Shown here: positions 1 to 11,612 of the stretch, piece after piece
How the letters are laid out: every line of letters begins with the position of its first letter
Numbering within the stretch: the first letter of the stretch is position 1
Assembly: GCA_021234155.1 (NCBI GenBank)
Contig: JAJEKV010000005.1
Coordinates: forward strand, 188,001 to 252,000
Source: Isoetes taiwanensis
Lineage: Eukaryota > Streptophyta > Lycopodiopsida > Isoetales > Isoetaceae
Direction: 5' to 3'
DNA length: 64,000 nucleotides
Program-made: the position numbers and the translations under genes
The notes under the pieces: generated by a model
Told to the model about the DNA's origin: nothing
Database searches by the model: none
Seen by the model: only the letters and a program-made list of their open reading frames with translations

Positions 1-3000
1 GGGGCATAGTGGGCTGATTTTATTGTCCCATTTGGAGACTAGTTGATTGACCCTTGGAACCCTGTGTATCACTTGCCAGAGGAAAGCATTTATCCGTGGG
101 GGCAGATATTTCTGCCATGCATCTCTCCAGATGTTTTTTAGGTTTTCCTCTGTGATCACTAGTTTCCATTTGGTAGATATTGGGAGTATACCCTTAGTCC
201 TCAAGCTTCTGTAACTTGATTTAACAAACTTGTTAGGCTGAATCGCAGGGTGCAGAACCCATGGATTTTGATCTCCTGTAGTTATAGTACACTTTCCCAT
301 ATTATTTTGTCTGCGTCCTTTAAGGCAAAACAAGCCTGAAATTCTGCCCAACTTACTAATTGTTCTCCCTTGTACCACTGGGCACAGAAATCAATTCCAC
401 AATTTTTCCACCTCTTTACGATCCTTGCATCAGCCACCATGCCTAAGGGTAGCACTGATACCCACCATGGAGGAGAAGTCTCTGCTTCGAACTTGTTGAT
501 GTCAAGTGTAAAAAGTTTTTTTATGACTTGCCAAGCCGAAATTAAACCCTTTAGGAATGGAGATGCTTCTCTACATGGCTTAAGATAAAAAAAAGAGTGA
601 CCATGGAAGTGAGACTTTAACGGAGGGCTTACTATGCTTACATGAAGCTAATAGGGCCTGGTTGATGCGGTGCATACCTGGAGACTTCACCCTTTTCTGT
701 AGCTATGAATTTGACAATTAATACTTTGCTCTATAATGATATGTCGACCATTCCAATTCCTCCTTCTGTCTTATCTCTCTTGCACTTCCACCAAGCGATT
801 TTGACCACTGCCCCTTCTTCGTTCCCTCCCCAGACAAAGTTGCGGATTAACCCTTCTAGCTCTAGTGCCTTCTCCTTTGGGGCTAGTAAAATTGATGACG
901 TATAGACGTGAGTATTGCTTAACACATGTTTCGCCACTGTGATTCGTCCTGCAAGTGATAGCTTTGCCATCTTCCACCAATTTAAGTGTTTCTGGAGGCC
1001 TAGCAGTATTTCGTCCCATATTTGTGCATTAGCGATATTAATGCTCACTGGAATACCTAACAGGTTGGAATGCTCTCCCTCTGGGATTATTTTCCATGGT
1101 AGGATTGTCAAGCATGCAGGATGCGGATCTTCCAAAGGCCACTGTACTGCGCATTTTTTCCAATTTATGAGACAACCCGAGGCTATTGAGAAGGATGCTA
1201 GCAATTTACCTGCACTTGACAGGTTATCTTCCTCTGCCTCTATGAATAGAAATGTGTCGTCTGCGTATTGGTTACATATTTGTTGAGAGCCATCCAACAT
1301 TTGTAGTCCCTGAATCATATCGTCTGCAGAGGCTCGCATGAATATTTGTGAAAGTGCTTCTGCTGCAATATTGAAGAGGAATGGGGCAAGGGGGCACCCT
1401 TGCCTTATGCCCCTCTTTATATCAAATATTGGAGAGGGTTCACCTTGGAATAAAACGGAAGCTCGAGCAGATCGTAGAAGTTAGAAGTTTCATGAGCCCT
1501 TCTGTAAAAATATTTCCACAACCCAACTTGAGCATTATTTTATGCAGAAAACTCCATCTGATACTGTCATAAGCTTTGGTAAAGTCTAGCTTTAGATAGG
1601 CCATCTTTTGTCTTGTTTTTCTAGCCCAATGTAAACCTTCAAATGCTGCTGCGCCATTGCTCAGGATACTCCTACCTGGTAGAAAGCCAGATTGGGCTTG
1701 TGAGATGCCTTCAGCTAGAATTGGCTTAATCTTCTCTGCCATAGCCTTAGCTATGATTTTATAGATAGCAGATAAAAGTGTGATGGGTGTCCAATCGTTG
1801 ATTGTGCTTGGCTCCTTACTCTTGGGGACTAAGGAAATACATCCTGTGTTCAAATCTTGGGTTTAGATTTTCAGCTTGCATAAAGTCTGTATATGTAGAG
1901 AAGATATCCTTCTTGACCTATTCCCAATTGCTTTGATAGAATTCTATGGGAATTCCATCCATACCCGGACATTTATTTTTAGCCAGTAGAAAGGTGGCCT
2001 TTTGAAGGTCCTCTATAGAGAGGGGAAGACTTAGTATGTCTTGTTGACTAGAGTCTATTATCGGTGAGACTTTTGATACCACCAGCTCTTCGAAGGTCTC
2101 TTGAAATGGTAAATTGTGTTCTCCAAAGAAAGCTTTGAAATGGTTATATAAATACCTTTTGAGATCTCCTGGAGAATTGAGAATTGACCCATCGTTTTGA
2201 GTGATGGATGATAATGTAGAGGATCTCTTCTTTTCTTTAGCTGTCTTAAAGAAGAACTTTGTGCATTTATCAGCTTCTTTTAGCCAAGTCAATCCTGCTT
2301 TGCATCTATTTTCAGCTATCTTGACCTCTTCTATTGTCTTTATCTGTTCTATTATCCTTTTCTCCTCCGTCCCGTCATTGGGGCCCAATGCTCTAAGAGA
2401 GAGGAGTTGGCCATAAAGGATATCCAATTCTTCCCTTTCTTTTTGCACTTTTTCTATACCCCAGCTTTTGGCATAGTTTTTTATATTTGACAGAGCTGTT
2501 ATCATGGTTTCCATACCATAACCCGTACTAAAAGCCGTTTGCCATATGCTTTTGCAAGACTCCACAAAATCTGGGTCTTTCAAATATCTGGTATTTAATT
2601 TGAATACTGTTTTAGAAGTGCTAAACTGACATTTCTTAGTAGATATCACCTGTGGATTATGATCGGAGATAGCATTCTTTAATTGATTGGACCTTTGAAG
2701 GTTTGGGAGGATGGAGAAAGCCACGTCATTCATATAGCATCTGTCGTGCCTTGCATACGTCCTTCCCATTCCCAGCCATCCATTGCACCATGTAAATCCC
2801 TTGTCTCCATCCAGCTCCATGAAGCCCATATCCTCTACCAATTTACTCCACTGAACTTTCTCAAACCCGTGTACTATTTCTGACGACACCCCGTGTCTAT
2901 CCTCGACTGCCTCCACCATATTAAAATCCCCTGCCATGAGCCAAGCTACCTGACTTTCAAAGCTTTTCAATCTATGTCTGAGAGTGGCCCATAAAGCACC

Positions 3001-3357
3001 TCTGCCCCTGGGGTTGTTATGGGCGTAAATATTCGCCAAACCTCATATTCTACCTTCATGTTGCCATAGAATTATAGCCCACCTATCAAACCTGTCTACA
3101 TGTGAATCACATACTTTTACGCCCTTCTTCCAGACGATCAGAGTGCCTGCACTAGAGATATCTTTTACTGCAACGATACCTACATATTCTTTACCTATTG
3201 TGTTGAACAATTCATGTATCTCCCCCTGTTTACACTTATGCTCCTGTAGGCATATTACATCTAGATTTATCTCCTTGATCGCATTTGATAATCTATTTTT
3301 CTTGTATTTCGAGGATTTTACTCCCCTGATATTCCAGCTAAGGATCTTATGATTCAT
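1..3357 (-). pseudogene. LINE-A ORF2: endonuclease-reverse transcriptase, inactivated
   Basis: ORF2 would nick target DNA and reverse-transcribe the element RNA. From the ATG at 3357 the endonuclease motifs appear in order: SWNIRG, LQEH, ANIYAHN, AGDFNM and ISDHNP. A TGA at 3043-3045 stands where related elements have Trp, and the same frame resumes at once. A second stop follows at 1918 after PGMDGIPIEFYQSNWE. RT motifs continue in shifted frames: SLVPK and LDFTKAYDSIRW (1440-1853), IKRGIRQGCPLAPFLF (about 1380-1440) and the catalytic YADDT (around 1260). Positions 1-300 encode a zf-RVT-like segment (INAFLWQVIH) with no stop up to the window edge. At least two stops and two frameshifts rule out function. 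Confidence 0.88.
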
Positions 3358-4387
3358 TGGGAGGTGTTTGGAGACCCGTTCTTCCTTTTCATGTTCCCCG
3401 TCCCTTCTGTTTCTGTTACATTTTCCTTTTTATTTTTTTTCCCTGTTACGTTGGGAGGATCTTCGTCCACCCCATTCTCATCTTCCATTGGGAGGTCTGC
3501 CCACAGATTCTTGTGTGGTGGGAGGGCACTCTCTATAGCAGCCAACTCTCCACAAACTACAATATTTCCTTGATTTTCTTTCACCTTTTCTGGCAATGCC
3601 TCCTCTGAAATTCATTATTCCTTTAATGTACTGAGAGAAAGGATTGTTTACCTCAGAGACAATTTGAGTGCTGAGAGACATCTGAGGAGGGGACTTCGGG
3701 CGAGGCCCTCCACTTTTTCGAGCAATATTTCTGGTTCTCCCTTTTTGCCTGGCCCCTCCCACTTCCCAAGTTTGACCTATTTTTGACGAGCCATCAGCAG
3801 TTGTAGAGTTGATAGGATACGATGTAGGTCTCTTGGTTGGAGATGCCTCGTTGCTGGTGTTAGAGTTTCTACTCCCCGACTTGGAGCACATGGGGTAATT
3901 GTTACAGGAGCAGTGGAGTGGCTCGTTGGGACCCCAGCACTTGTGGGGGGATCTTGTTGATTATCGTTCTGTGCTTGATGCTGAGAGCTCATTTCTTCTT
4001 TAGATCTTGCCTGTGGATTCTCTTCCAGCCCATCAATTTTTAGATCTGGAAACATTCTGTATATTTCCCATTTGTTAGTCAACTTCAAGGGAAATTTGAA
4101 AGAGCAATTGCCACTCTTAACTATCACCCCCTTGGGTATGCTTGCCTTTGCTGGAATTGCTACACAAATCCTTGGCCCTCTGGCTATGGAATGTGAGATA
4201 TAAGCGCCTATTGTGTTAGCAATAACCTTTAAAAACTCGGGTATCGGCATGTCAGGAGGTAGGTGTTCGATCTCCAACCAGCATGGGATCTTGATTGCTG
4301 ACATTTGATGGGGGGAGAATCCAGGAGAATAGTATTGATATAAGATGTATCCCCCCATGAAAGTGTCTGCTGCACGAGCGACCATCT
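3354..4387 (-). pseudogene. LINE-A ORF1, C-terminal part
   Basis: ORF1 of plant L1 elements is an RNA-binding chaperone protein. The segment begins at the transposon junction with MVARAADTFMGGY and contains the block typical after DUF4283 (PGFSPHQMSAIKIPCWLEI, later GPRICVAI). It then changes frame near 3800-3890 into a Ser/Pro/Lys-rich tail and ends in a Lys/Glu-rich stretch (about 3354-3596). I see no zinc knuckle. Its TGA overlaps the ORF2 ATG as ATGA at 3354-3357. The frame change within the tail marks it as decayed. The N-terminal half is at 11613-12829. Confidence 0.8.
4380..4387. repeat. Target-site duplication, left copy (GACCATCT)
   Basis: Eight bases of LINE-A ORF1 sequence directly before the left terminal inverted repeat of the 7.2-kb transposon. 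The identical octamer follows the right terminus at 11613-11620. An 8-bp duplication is characteristic of hAT transposons and also occurs in a few other superfamilies. Confidence 0.9.
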
Positions 4388-4403
4388 CCCGGGGGGTTCA
4401 CCT

Positions 4404-5995
4404 TTTTTTTCCGTACAAAACATGTGCGTGGGCGATGAAGGGGTTTTTTCGAGTTTTTGAAGTACGTATACCTAAGGTGTCTCCCACGTTTTGGCGCCGG
4501 AGCTGCTGTGTTTCCACGGTTTGAGGAGTGGTTTTCCTGCAGGGGTATGCACTTAGAAATATGTTAAGGGGGCTTAGATGCTTTGATCAATGCCGGGCAG
4601 ATACGTTTAAGGGTCCTTGGATTTCCGGAGGTATGTTTTGATTTTTTTTTCCCTGTACAAAACTTGTTTTTATAGTTTCTTATGAACAGAGCTTTATTTT
4701 CCCTGCTATCGATTTCGCATAGTAGCGATGGCGCAAAAAGGAGCGAGTCTATGATAAAATATGTTCACAGGGCTAAAACAAGGGCTTTGTGTTTGGAAAA
4801 AGCCATCCAGATGGCTTCAATAAGAATGTGGAGGCTGCATATATCATCTGCGTGATTACATCGGCACTATGTGAGTGGCGGCGGTTTGTTCGTGGTCTAA
4901 GCCCTTGTTTTCACTATGTACTCCATGACAGGCATGGAAAATGGCATAAACCAGGTTTGGAATCATATTCATGTTTGATGCTGGAAAAATCGTGGTTGTA
5001 TGGTTCTATTTCAAGCTCTTACAGGTTATTTTGGCACTGAAAGGCTCCAATCTGTTGCAATATCTCTGATTTGATTATTACCCTGTTATGTACCATTCCA
5101 TTCAGGCTAGTATTAGTCTCTGGGTCTTACATTTTAAACATAATGAGCAAACATATATTTCAGGTTTCTTTGCCTTTATGTAGAATTAAAACTATTTTTT
5201 GTCCTGGCTTTATTCCTGGTTGTTATAGTCTAGCTCCCCTTCTCTGGTACTAAATTGCAAAGAGTTTATTTGCTGCTAAGAAACCTTACATGGTCTCTCA
5301 TAGCTCTTGCATCTTTATCACTGCATTCTTGGTACTTTAATAGGCTCTTGCAGCCACATGCTTATATTATATGGAAGCTACTGGGCTGATTTTGGGCCAT
5401 TGTTCTATAAGGCTATGCGTTGTCTTCTCTTTGACTATTTTTTCTTACTTGCATGGCTGCACCCTAGCTTTAGAATTTGTTTGAGCTAGTCCTGCTAAGT
5501 GTTGTCAGGATTTGTTGACACATCTACAATGACACAAAATTTGATGCTTAAACAGAATTTTTATTTGGAGTACTTTGTGAAAGCAGTCCTTTTAAAAAAG
5601 ACTCCTAAGCATTAAAGGAAACGGATAAAAACAGAGTTTTGCCTCGCTTACCTGTTGGCTGCTTCATATTTACCCTCATTAGGCTAACGTATGATTGGTT
5701 TGGCTGCAGGTAACATGCGATACTCACCTTTTGATGTTTAAGGTGTTAATTGGCAAAAAAAGCTTCGAATGTACAAGTTCAAGTTGGACTTCGACTATGG
5801 TTCTCTACAGTTATACTTACTAAGGGGAGAAAGTCTTTCGAAATTCTGTCTTGTTTTTATGTATAGAGCAGCACATTGGTTGTTCTCAATTCATTTAACA
5901 TCTTGCTGGAACACAAAATCTTGAACCTTGGCCTTCTTAGGTGATGCCTTAGATTTGATCCTTATCCTGTGGTCTCCAGTTTTGCCAGGCGCCAG
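4404..5995. other. Left interior of the 7.2-kb transposon, no gene recognised
   Basis: AT-rich sequence with short open frames only (for example 4789-5040, 5071-5253, 5307-5489), none with a motif I recognise. The stretch just before 5996 is pyrimidine-rich and ends in an AG, so it may be part of a captured aconitase intron. I could not find the aconitase exons that should lie upstream. Confidence 0.5.
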
Positions 5996-8145
5996 ATTTA
6001 GTGGAGGTCATTTGATCTGTTCAAGTTGACGTTGCCCGCAGTCCAAATGCATTAGAGGCAAACATGCAGTTTGAATTCAACCGTAACAAGGAAAGATTTG
6101 CATTTCTAAAGTGGGGTGCTAGTGCCTTTGAAAATATGCTTGTTCCTCCGGGATCTGGAATAGTACATCAGGTACTTTGACAGTTCATATAGCTCCTATC
6201 AGGGGATACATTGACACAAATTTGTTTTAATTTTGTTATGTGCAGGTCAACCTAGAGTACCTTGCCCGGGTTGTTTTTAACACTGATGGCCTTCTGTATC
6301 CAGATAGTGTTGTTGGAACCGACTCTCATACTAGTATGATAGATGACCTTGGAGTAGCAGGATGGGGAGTTGGAGGAATCGAAGCAGAAGCAGCTATGTT
6401 AGGGCAGGTATGAAATTATTGCAGGCATGGCCATTGTTGAATGGCAATTGTTGATCCAATTTCTTCAATGAAGATTGATTCCATTTTCATAGTTTGTTTT
6501 GGCTTTCTTGTTGTAGCCCATGAGTATGATTATTCCTGAAGTAGTGAGCTTCAAGTTGTATGGCAAGCTTCAATCTGGTGTAACAGCTACAGACCTTTTC
6601 CTTACTGTAACCCAAATTTTAAGGAAGCATGGAGTCGTTGGAAAATTTGTAGAGTTTTATGGTGCGTAGAGATTACCTTGTAAAGAGAATTTTTTATTTG
6701 GCGTTCTTCTATTATTAGTGCTGAAGTCTGGAATTTTTGTTGGATGCAGGTGATGGAATGAGTCAGTTGTCTTTAGCTGATCGGGATAAATTGCACGTAT
6801 GTCACCCGAATATTGTGCCACAATGGGCTTTTTCCCTGTTGACCATGTGACTCTACAATATCTACGAATGACAGGCCGGGATGAGGAGAAGGTTAGTCTT
6901 TGATACAGTTGAAACCTTCATTCAAGCTTGGTGTTTCAAGAAATCTGAGCATTTCATAATCCATTCCATTTAGAAGCCCTATCTGGGTACAAATAATCGC
7001 ACTCGCTAATTGTTTGACCTAATGTTCCAGTTGCCACCATAGAATCTTACCTCCGTGCAAACAATATGTTTGTAGATTATCTTGCAGTACTGCTTTGTTG
7101 TAATTCCATCCTGGTATTGAGATCGAGTAGAAAATTCTAATTTTAGCCTCAAACAACAAAATCCTATTCTTCAAACTTGGAGCTTGACCTAACAAAAGTG
7201 GAGTCGTGTATTGCAGGACCAAAACTGTATGTCTATTATTTGATATCCTATAGAGCAGAGAGTTGATGATCGAAAGATAGGATTATTTACAATCATTTAT
7301 GCGTGGCGTTTCAGGCCCCATGATCGTGTGACATTGAGAGAAATGAAGAGCGATTGGCAAGCTTGTTTGGACAATAAAGTTGGGTTTAAGGTAGTTTCAA
7401 GATGCTAAATTCATTTGATTGACAGTTCAGTTGCTCCATGGTTCTTAATCATCTTTGATGCTCCCACATGTTCAGGGCTTTGCTGTTCCAAAGCAAGAGC
7501 AAAGCAAAGTTGTTAAGTTCAGTTTTGAAGGTAAAAAAGCAGAACTAAGGCATAATACACCATCCTTAAGGCCCCGAAGGGGCCGAATTTTTTTTTAGTT
7601 AACATAAACCATTAACACACAACTACCATTAACATTATTAACACAAACCATTGCATTTAACACATTTAAATTAAAATCCCTCTTAAACCCCCTTTGGTTT
7701 GGGTGCATATTCACACGGGGGGTTACTCCGAGCAACGAGAGCTGTCGGATGGGCATATTTGCCCTTTATTCCAACATCTGGACCGTACATAGCGATCCTC
7801 GTTTGTGGGGTATGCATGTACGCGTTTTTGTATACTGTATATTAAGGTTTGCAAAATACTATAAGGTTTGAGATAATGTACTTAATGGTGTTAATTTTAT
7901 ATATGTATTGTAAATTTTTTAGGGCTCTCGCTGCCCTACGTAACCCCCCGTGTGAATATGCACCCAAACCAAAGGGGGTTTAAGGGGGATTTTAATTTAA
8001 ATGTGTTAAATGCAATGGTTTGTGTTAATAATGTTAATGGTAGTTGTGTGTTAATGGTTTATGTTAACTAAAAAAAAATTCGGCCCCTTCGGGGCCTTAA
8101 GGATGGTGTAGCGGTGTAGATATAGACATTACCTAATGCTCCAAT
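5996..8145 (+). pseudogene. Captured aconitate hydratase (aconitase) gene fragment, at least eight exons, interrupted
   Basis: Aconitase isomerises citrate to isocitrate using a 4Fe-4S cluster. Exons match the middle of the plant protein: about 5996-6171 ([20 protein letters not shown]), 6246-6407 ([20 protein letters not shown]), 6517-6661 ([12 protein letters not shown]), 6750-6891 ([18 protein letters not shown]), 7031-about 7083 (VATIESYLRANNMFVDY), 7147-7226 (SNLELDLTKVESCIAGPK), 7315-7390 ([20 protein letters not shown]) and 7476-7557 resuming at 8109. Introns are kept, so genomic DNA rather than mRNA was captured. There is a TGA just before SVQVDV, a frameshift after ADRDKLH in the fourth exon, a TAA after the 8109 junction and a 551-bp insertion. 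N- and C-terminal exons are absent; the first cluster-ligand Cys position (after AAIT) is hit by the TAA. It cannot encode enzyme. Confidence 0.9.
7558..8108. mobile_element. Foldback/MITE-like element with about 170-bp inverted repeats (copy 1)
   Basis: Begins CACCATCCTTAAGGCC and ends with its reverse complement, flanked by TA on both sides (7556-7557, 8109-8110). The arms (about 7558-7727 and 7940-8108) are almost identical when inverted. Each contains a self-complementary GGCCCCGAAGGGGCC tip, runs of ACCATTAACA-type repeats and CCCCCTTTGGTTTGGGTGC. The centre holds CATACCCCACAAACGAGG-like sequence shared with copies at 18.9 and 28.1 kb. There is no coding capacity. Removing it with one TA makes the captured aconitase exon read on (HNSGVDIDIT, matching HGSVVIAAIT-type sequence), so it jumped in after the capture. 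Confidence 0.88.
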
Positions 8146-8391
8146 GATGGATGATGTATCATAGCCTCGGATACAATATGTCATAATATAACCATAGAAA
8201 AAGCACGTTTTATTCTAAAGGACATGTATCACCTGAAATGAGGCTTCAGCATGCCACTAATTGTATCACACTTCTATGGAATTTATACACCATCAGTAAA
8301 AATGAGAAGAGCATCTACTGAAACGGTACATGCAATTATAGAAATAGAAGCTTTTAACTACATTCTGGAAATGCACAAGAGAGATGACAAG

Positions 8392-8504
8392 ACAAGAAAA
8401 GTAGAAGGAAAGAACCACCATTTTAATAAAGATTATTCGTGACACAGGACAAGAAAAGTAGAAGGAAAGAACCACCATTTTAATAAAGATTATCCGTGAC
8501 ACAG
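8392..8504. repeat. 57-bp tandem duplication, two copies
   Basis: The unit starting ACAAGAAAAGTAGAAGGAAA at 8392 recurs at 8449 with a single visible difference (TATTCGTGAC versus TATCCGTGAC). It lies within the 7.2-kb transposon, downstream of the aconitase fragment. Confidence 0.9.
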
Positions 8505-8759
8505 CTTCATATATGCAGGAAGCATGCAAAACAGATTCTTTTACTTGTTGAGATAGTGCAAGGGTCTAGATTCTTGTGTTTCAAAGGTGCAGCAGGCGCA
8601 ATGGGGTGAATAGGACAGAGGCGAGGCCCAAGCCTCAAAGCTGAATTATTCAGGCATAATTGTGTGCGAGACCACAAAACAAGATTTCTAGATTATATGC
8701 GACCTCCCCTTGCTCTGAGCATTATTCTATCAACATACTGCAGAATTCAAACAACTTAA

Positions 8760-9470
8760 GAAGGAGCATTATTCTTCAAACAACTTAAAGAAGGAGCATT
8801 ATTCTGTCAAACAAATAAAAAAAGATCGTGATAATGAAGATGTACTCTGTATAAAAATTGTGCAGATCAAATCTTGTCCAATTTAAAATAGCATCTGAAA
8901 ATGCTTCTGTGCCGTGAATGAGATGGCCATGACGCCATAATGAAGATGTAATCAGATAGAAATTGTGCAGATCAGGTCTTATCCCATTTAAAACAAAGAT
9001 TCGCAAATGCTTCCAAAGCCGTAGAATGAGACGGCCATGACCTAAATTGCATACCATATACAGATCTATGAGAGCATTTTGTCGACTCAAAATGGTAAAA
9101 TGAAGTTTACCTTTTTGCTTGGCCATATTTTGCCCGAAATAGTTTCCTTGCTTCTCATTTCAAGATTGCCTGCACAATTCAAACAACTTAAAGAAGGAGC
9201 ATTATTCTTCAAACAACTTAAAGGAGCATTATTATGTCAAACAAATCAAAAAATATTGTGGTAATGAAGATGTAGTCTGTATAAAAATTGTGTAGATCAA
9301 GTCTTATCCCATTTAAAATAGCATCTAGAAATGCCTTCAAACCAGGAATGAGATGGCCATGATGTCATAATGAAGATGCCCTCTGTATAAAAATTGTGCA
9401 GATCAAGTCATATCCCATTTAAAACAGCATCTTCTGCAAATGCTTCCAGGCCAGGAATGCTGCCTGTGCT
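8760..9470. repeat. Degenerate tandem repeats of about 100 bp
   Basis: At least four related blocks (about 8830-8940, 8941-9045, 9250-9360, 9361-9460) share AATGAAGATGT, TATAAAAATTGTG(C/T)AGATCA, CCCATTTAAAA and GAATGAGATGGCCATGA. A second motif, CAAACAACTTAAAGAAGGAG, is repeated between them. No coding frame is conserved. This is internal repeat structure of the transposon. Confidence 0.75.
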
Positions 9471-9619
9471 CATAAATGGCTTCAAGGCATCCAAGCTACA
9501 AAGTAAATCTTCTACACTCTGTATATTTGGTTTCCTAGAGGCATAAAACCAACACGGACTCTTTTGCCAGACAAACAGGATGATTTGCAAGCACAGTAAC
9601 GGAATTCAGAACACAGGTA

Positions 9620-9835
9620 TGGAGCAAAAGGCATACTCACCAGTTTCATCGCCGGAACACATGCAAATTCAAGTTGTAGTTTCACCATCAAATCCGAGGC
9701 CCTTAATACGGTCTGCAACGTCGCCACTGCAAAGGGCGAATCTCGGAAGTCCGGCGAACAGAATCAGCAGAAGCTTGATCAACCAATTCCGGCAAGAACA
9801 GGCGCTCCATCGATTGCCCTCTTCTAGGGTTCCGA
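9620..9835 (-). pseudogene. Possible captured first exon of an unrecognised gene
   Basis: On the minus strand an ATG near 9810 (MERLFLPELVDQASADSVRR) follows a sequence like a plant 5' UTR (CCTAGAAGAGGG). The segment is more GC-rich than its surroundings and ends at a good donor (AAACTG|GTGAGT near 9634). No single frame is open from ATG to donor: the ATG frame stops at about 9708, and the downstream part is open in another frame (ATLQTVLRASDLMVKLQLEF). It looks like a second captured exon with a frameshift. The parent gene is not recognised. Confidence 0.35.
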
Positions 9836-9972
9836 TCTTGGTTTTTTGGTTTGAAGCACAAAATCATGTGATGCTGTGAGAGGAAAAGTGCTACATATTA
9901 ATTCTGAGAAGGCCCAAAACGATCGATTGACAATAGACAACGATATCTAGCATTAAACTGGAGAACAGAAAT

Positions 9973-10044
9973 TATAACAGGATTTGATGCTTAAAAGGAT
10001 GTGGAAAATATAACAGGATTTGATGCTTAAAAGGATGTGGAAAA
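9973..10044. repeat. 36-bp tandem duplication
   Basis: TATAACAGGATTTGATGCTT with the following AAAAGGATGTGGAAAA occurs at 9973 and again at 10009, essentially identical. Confidence 0.85.
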
Positions 10045-10315
10045 GGATGAGGAATGAACCAAATACTTTTTTCGCCATATTCCACGTTTGATCTAATCTC
10101 TCTAGCAATAACAAAACCTCGTACCATATCTAGTATGAAGAACACCACTAATCGACACCACCACCACCAAATATTCACTCCGCCAGCGACATGAATCGAG
10201 AAGACAATAGTGCAGAGAACAAAATTTTTAGGGTTTGATCCATATGAATGCAATGGTCACAATAACAACCGTTAGATTGTTGAAGCTAATCCAGATCAAC
10301 GCTCTGAAAAAGGAA

Positions 10316-10432
10316 CACTCTAGAAATACTATTTAGTATGGGCCAATGAATACAACACTAAAATCATAGGAAAACCATGTCAAAAAGCGTATAAAATTAC
10401 AAAACAACCCCCTGTTATAATGCTACATATTG
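10316..10432 (+). repeat. R125 interspersed repeat, copy 1
   Basis: Runs from CACTCTAGAAATACTATTTA to CCCCCTGTTATAATGCTACA. The same roughly 117-bp module occurs inverted at 17835-17950 and again at 30490-30606, with a fragment at 18693-18722. Ends are conserved among copies, but I see neither inverted repeats nor a clear target duplication, so the class (SINE, solo terminal region or MITE) is unknown. Confidence 0.7.
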
Positions 10433-11490
10433 GTCAGCATCTATATCTTTAGGACTATATGTGTTCCTATGCTTGTGAACATGGTTTCCGCTATATTATA
10501 TTTATATCTCTTTTAAACTAGCTATAGTATGGGGCTATAGTATGAACAGATGGTGATGTGAATACTTAAATACTCTGTCATCCACTTTAAAATGTATTGT
10601 ACATGAACTTACAATGTTGTATAGGAAATTGGCATTAATGCTTCAACGTGTTACCAAACTGTCATCATATTTTATTACATTGGTTGCTCATTGTACTATC
10701 ATAAGAATATGCCTTAGCAGTTCTTAACAAGGGATAAGTTTGGTTTGGAATTAAAGATTTAATTCCCATTAGCTTTTAGGCTAATAATCATAGTTAGTCT
10801 GTATAATGCTAGGATTGGTGGCTTGGGCCTGGGTCACGCCAGGATAGACAAATTCTCAAGCTCTAACGAGTGTTAGTGTTTGGAGTAAGTATTTCTGCTA
10901 GATTAGATCCTAGTGGGAAGTTAGCCAATAATAAAATCTATAAACCCTATTAAGCCTAAGAAATTCATTCATACTTAAATTCGGGATTTTCCAAGTGTGT
11001 TGGTTGGTGTTCCCCTCTTTTTTTTTTTTAGTGACCACCATTGAACTAAGAGGGACCATTGAACCATTGAACCCTAAACCTTGAGTTAAACTATTGCCTT
11101 GAATTTTAAGCATGTTTGGGTCAAGCATAGAATACTTAGAAGTTAATTGGGAGTAGATAATATAAAAACATTGATCTTATGGAACATATGCCTATAGTTC
11201 TTAGCCTTCATGTCAAGGAGCTCTACAGTCCTCTAGTCCTATGCAACCATCCTATAGGCATAAAAGAAATCCCAGATGTGCAATTTGGCTGAAATCAAGT
11301 TCAACTAATATGAATTTAGCATTGGTATGCAACCAACCTTGTGGAGCTTGCAAAATTTGGAGGTTGAATGTAAATGTAAGGTAGAGGGTAGGCTACATTA
11401 GTGATATATACTTGACGTAAAAATACGGTTAAGGGTAAGGTCAATGGGGATTGGACTAGGCGTAAAAGTATGGAATCAGGTATTATTTTT
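10433..11490. other. Right interior of the 7.2-kb transposon, no gene recognised
   Basis: AT-rich sequence with only short open frames. From about 11500 to the terminus it becomes G-rich and carries GTATAC-containing blocks shared with the short relatives at 12944 and 20277. Confidence 0.5.
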
Positions 11491-11612
11491 CACCAACACC
11501 AGACTGTATACATAGGGGTTTCTATGGGGGGCGAGCCGTATACGGAGGGGTTTCTCCCGACCCCTGGAACGCACATGCCATATCCCCTTTACATAGAGGT
11601 GAACCCCCCGGG

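Larger units (their letters stand above)
1..4387 (-). mobile_element. LINE-A (L1-type non-LTR retrotransposon), 3' portion, runs off the left edge
   Basis: Minus-strand L1-type LINE. In minus order one sees the C-terminal part of ORF1, then ORF2 with an apurinic-type endonuclease, reverse transcriptase and the start of a zf-RVT-like domain that continues past position 1, so the 3' UTR and tail lie outside the window. The 5' portion of the same element is at 11613-12840. The two halves are separated by a 7.2-kb DNA transposon flanked by an 8-bp duplication, and ORF1 reads in frame across the junction if one duplication copy is ignored. Several stops and frameshifts show that it is dead. Confidence 0.9.
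4388..11612. mobile_element. 7,225-bp non-autonomous DNA transposon carrying captured host gene pieces (Pack-type)
   Basis: The left end reads CCCGGGGGGTTCACCT and the right end is its exact reverse complement, giving 16-bp perfect terminal inverted repeats. CATGTGCGT recurs a little further in on both sides. The element is flanked by GACCATCT on both sides and interrupts LINE-A ORF1. Inside are eight aconitase exons with introns (+ strand), a possible captured first exon (minus, 9620-9835), local tandem repeats, a nested foldback element and an R125 repeat. No transposase was recognised, so it is probably moved in trans. The outer 110 bp of its right end resemble the left ends of the small elements at 12944-13170 and 20277-20515. 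The 8-bp duplication suggests hAT, but the G-run terminus is not a classic hAT end, so the superfamily is open. Confidence 0.88.

Noticed and set aside
731-1019. Separate small genes on both strands in the LINE-A RT region
   Set aside because: Shadows of the RT frame that contains YADDT.
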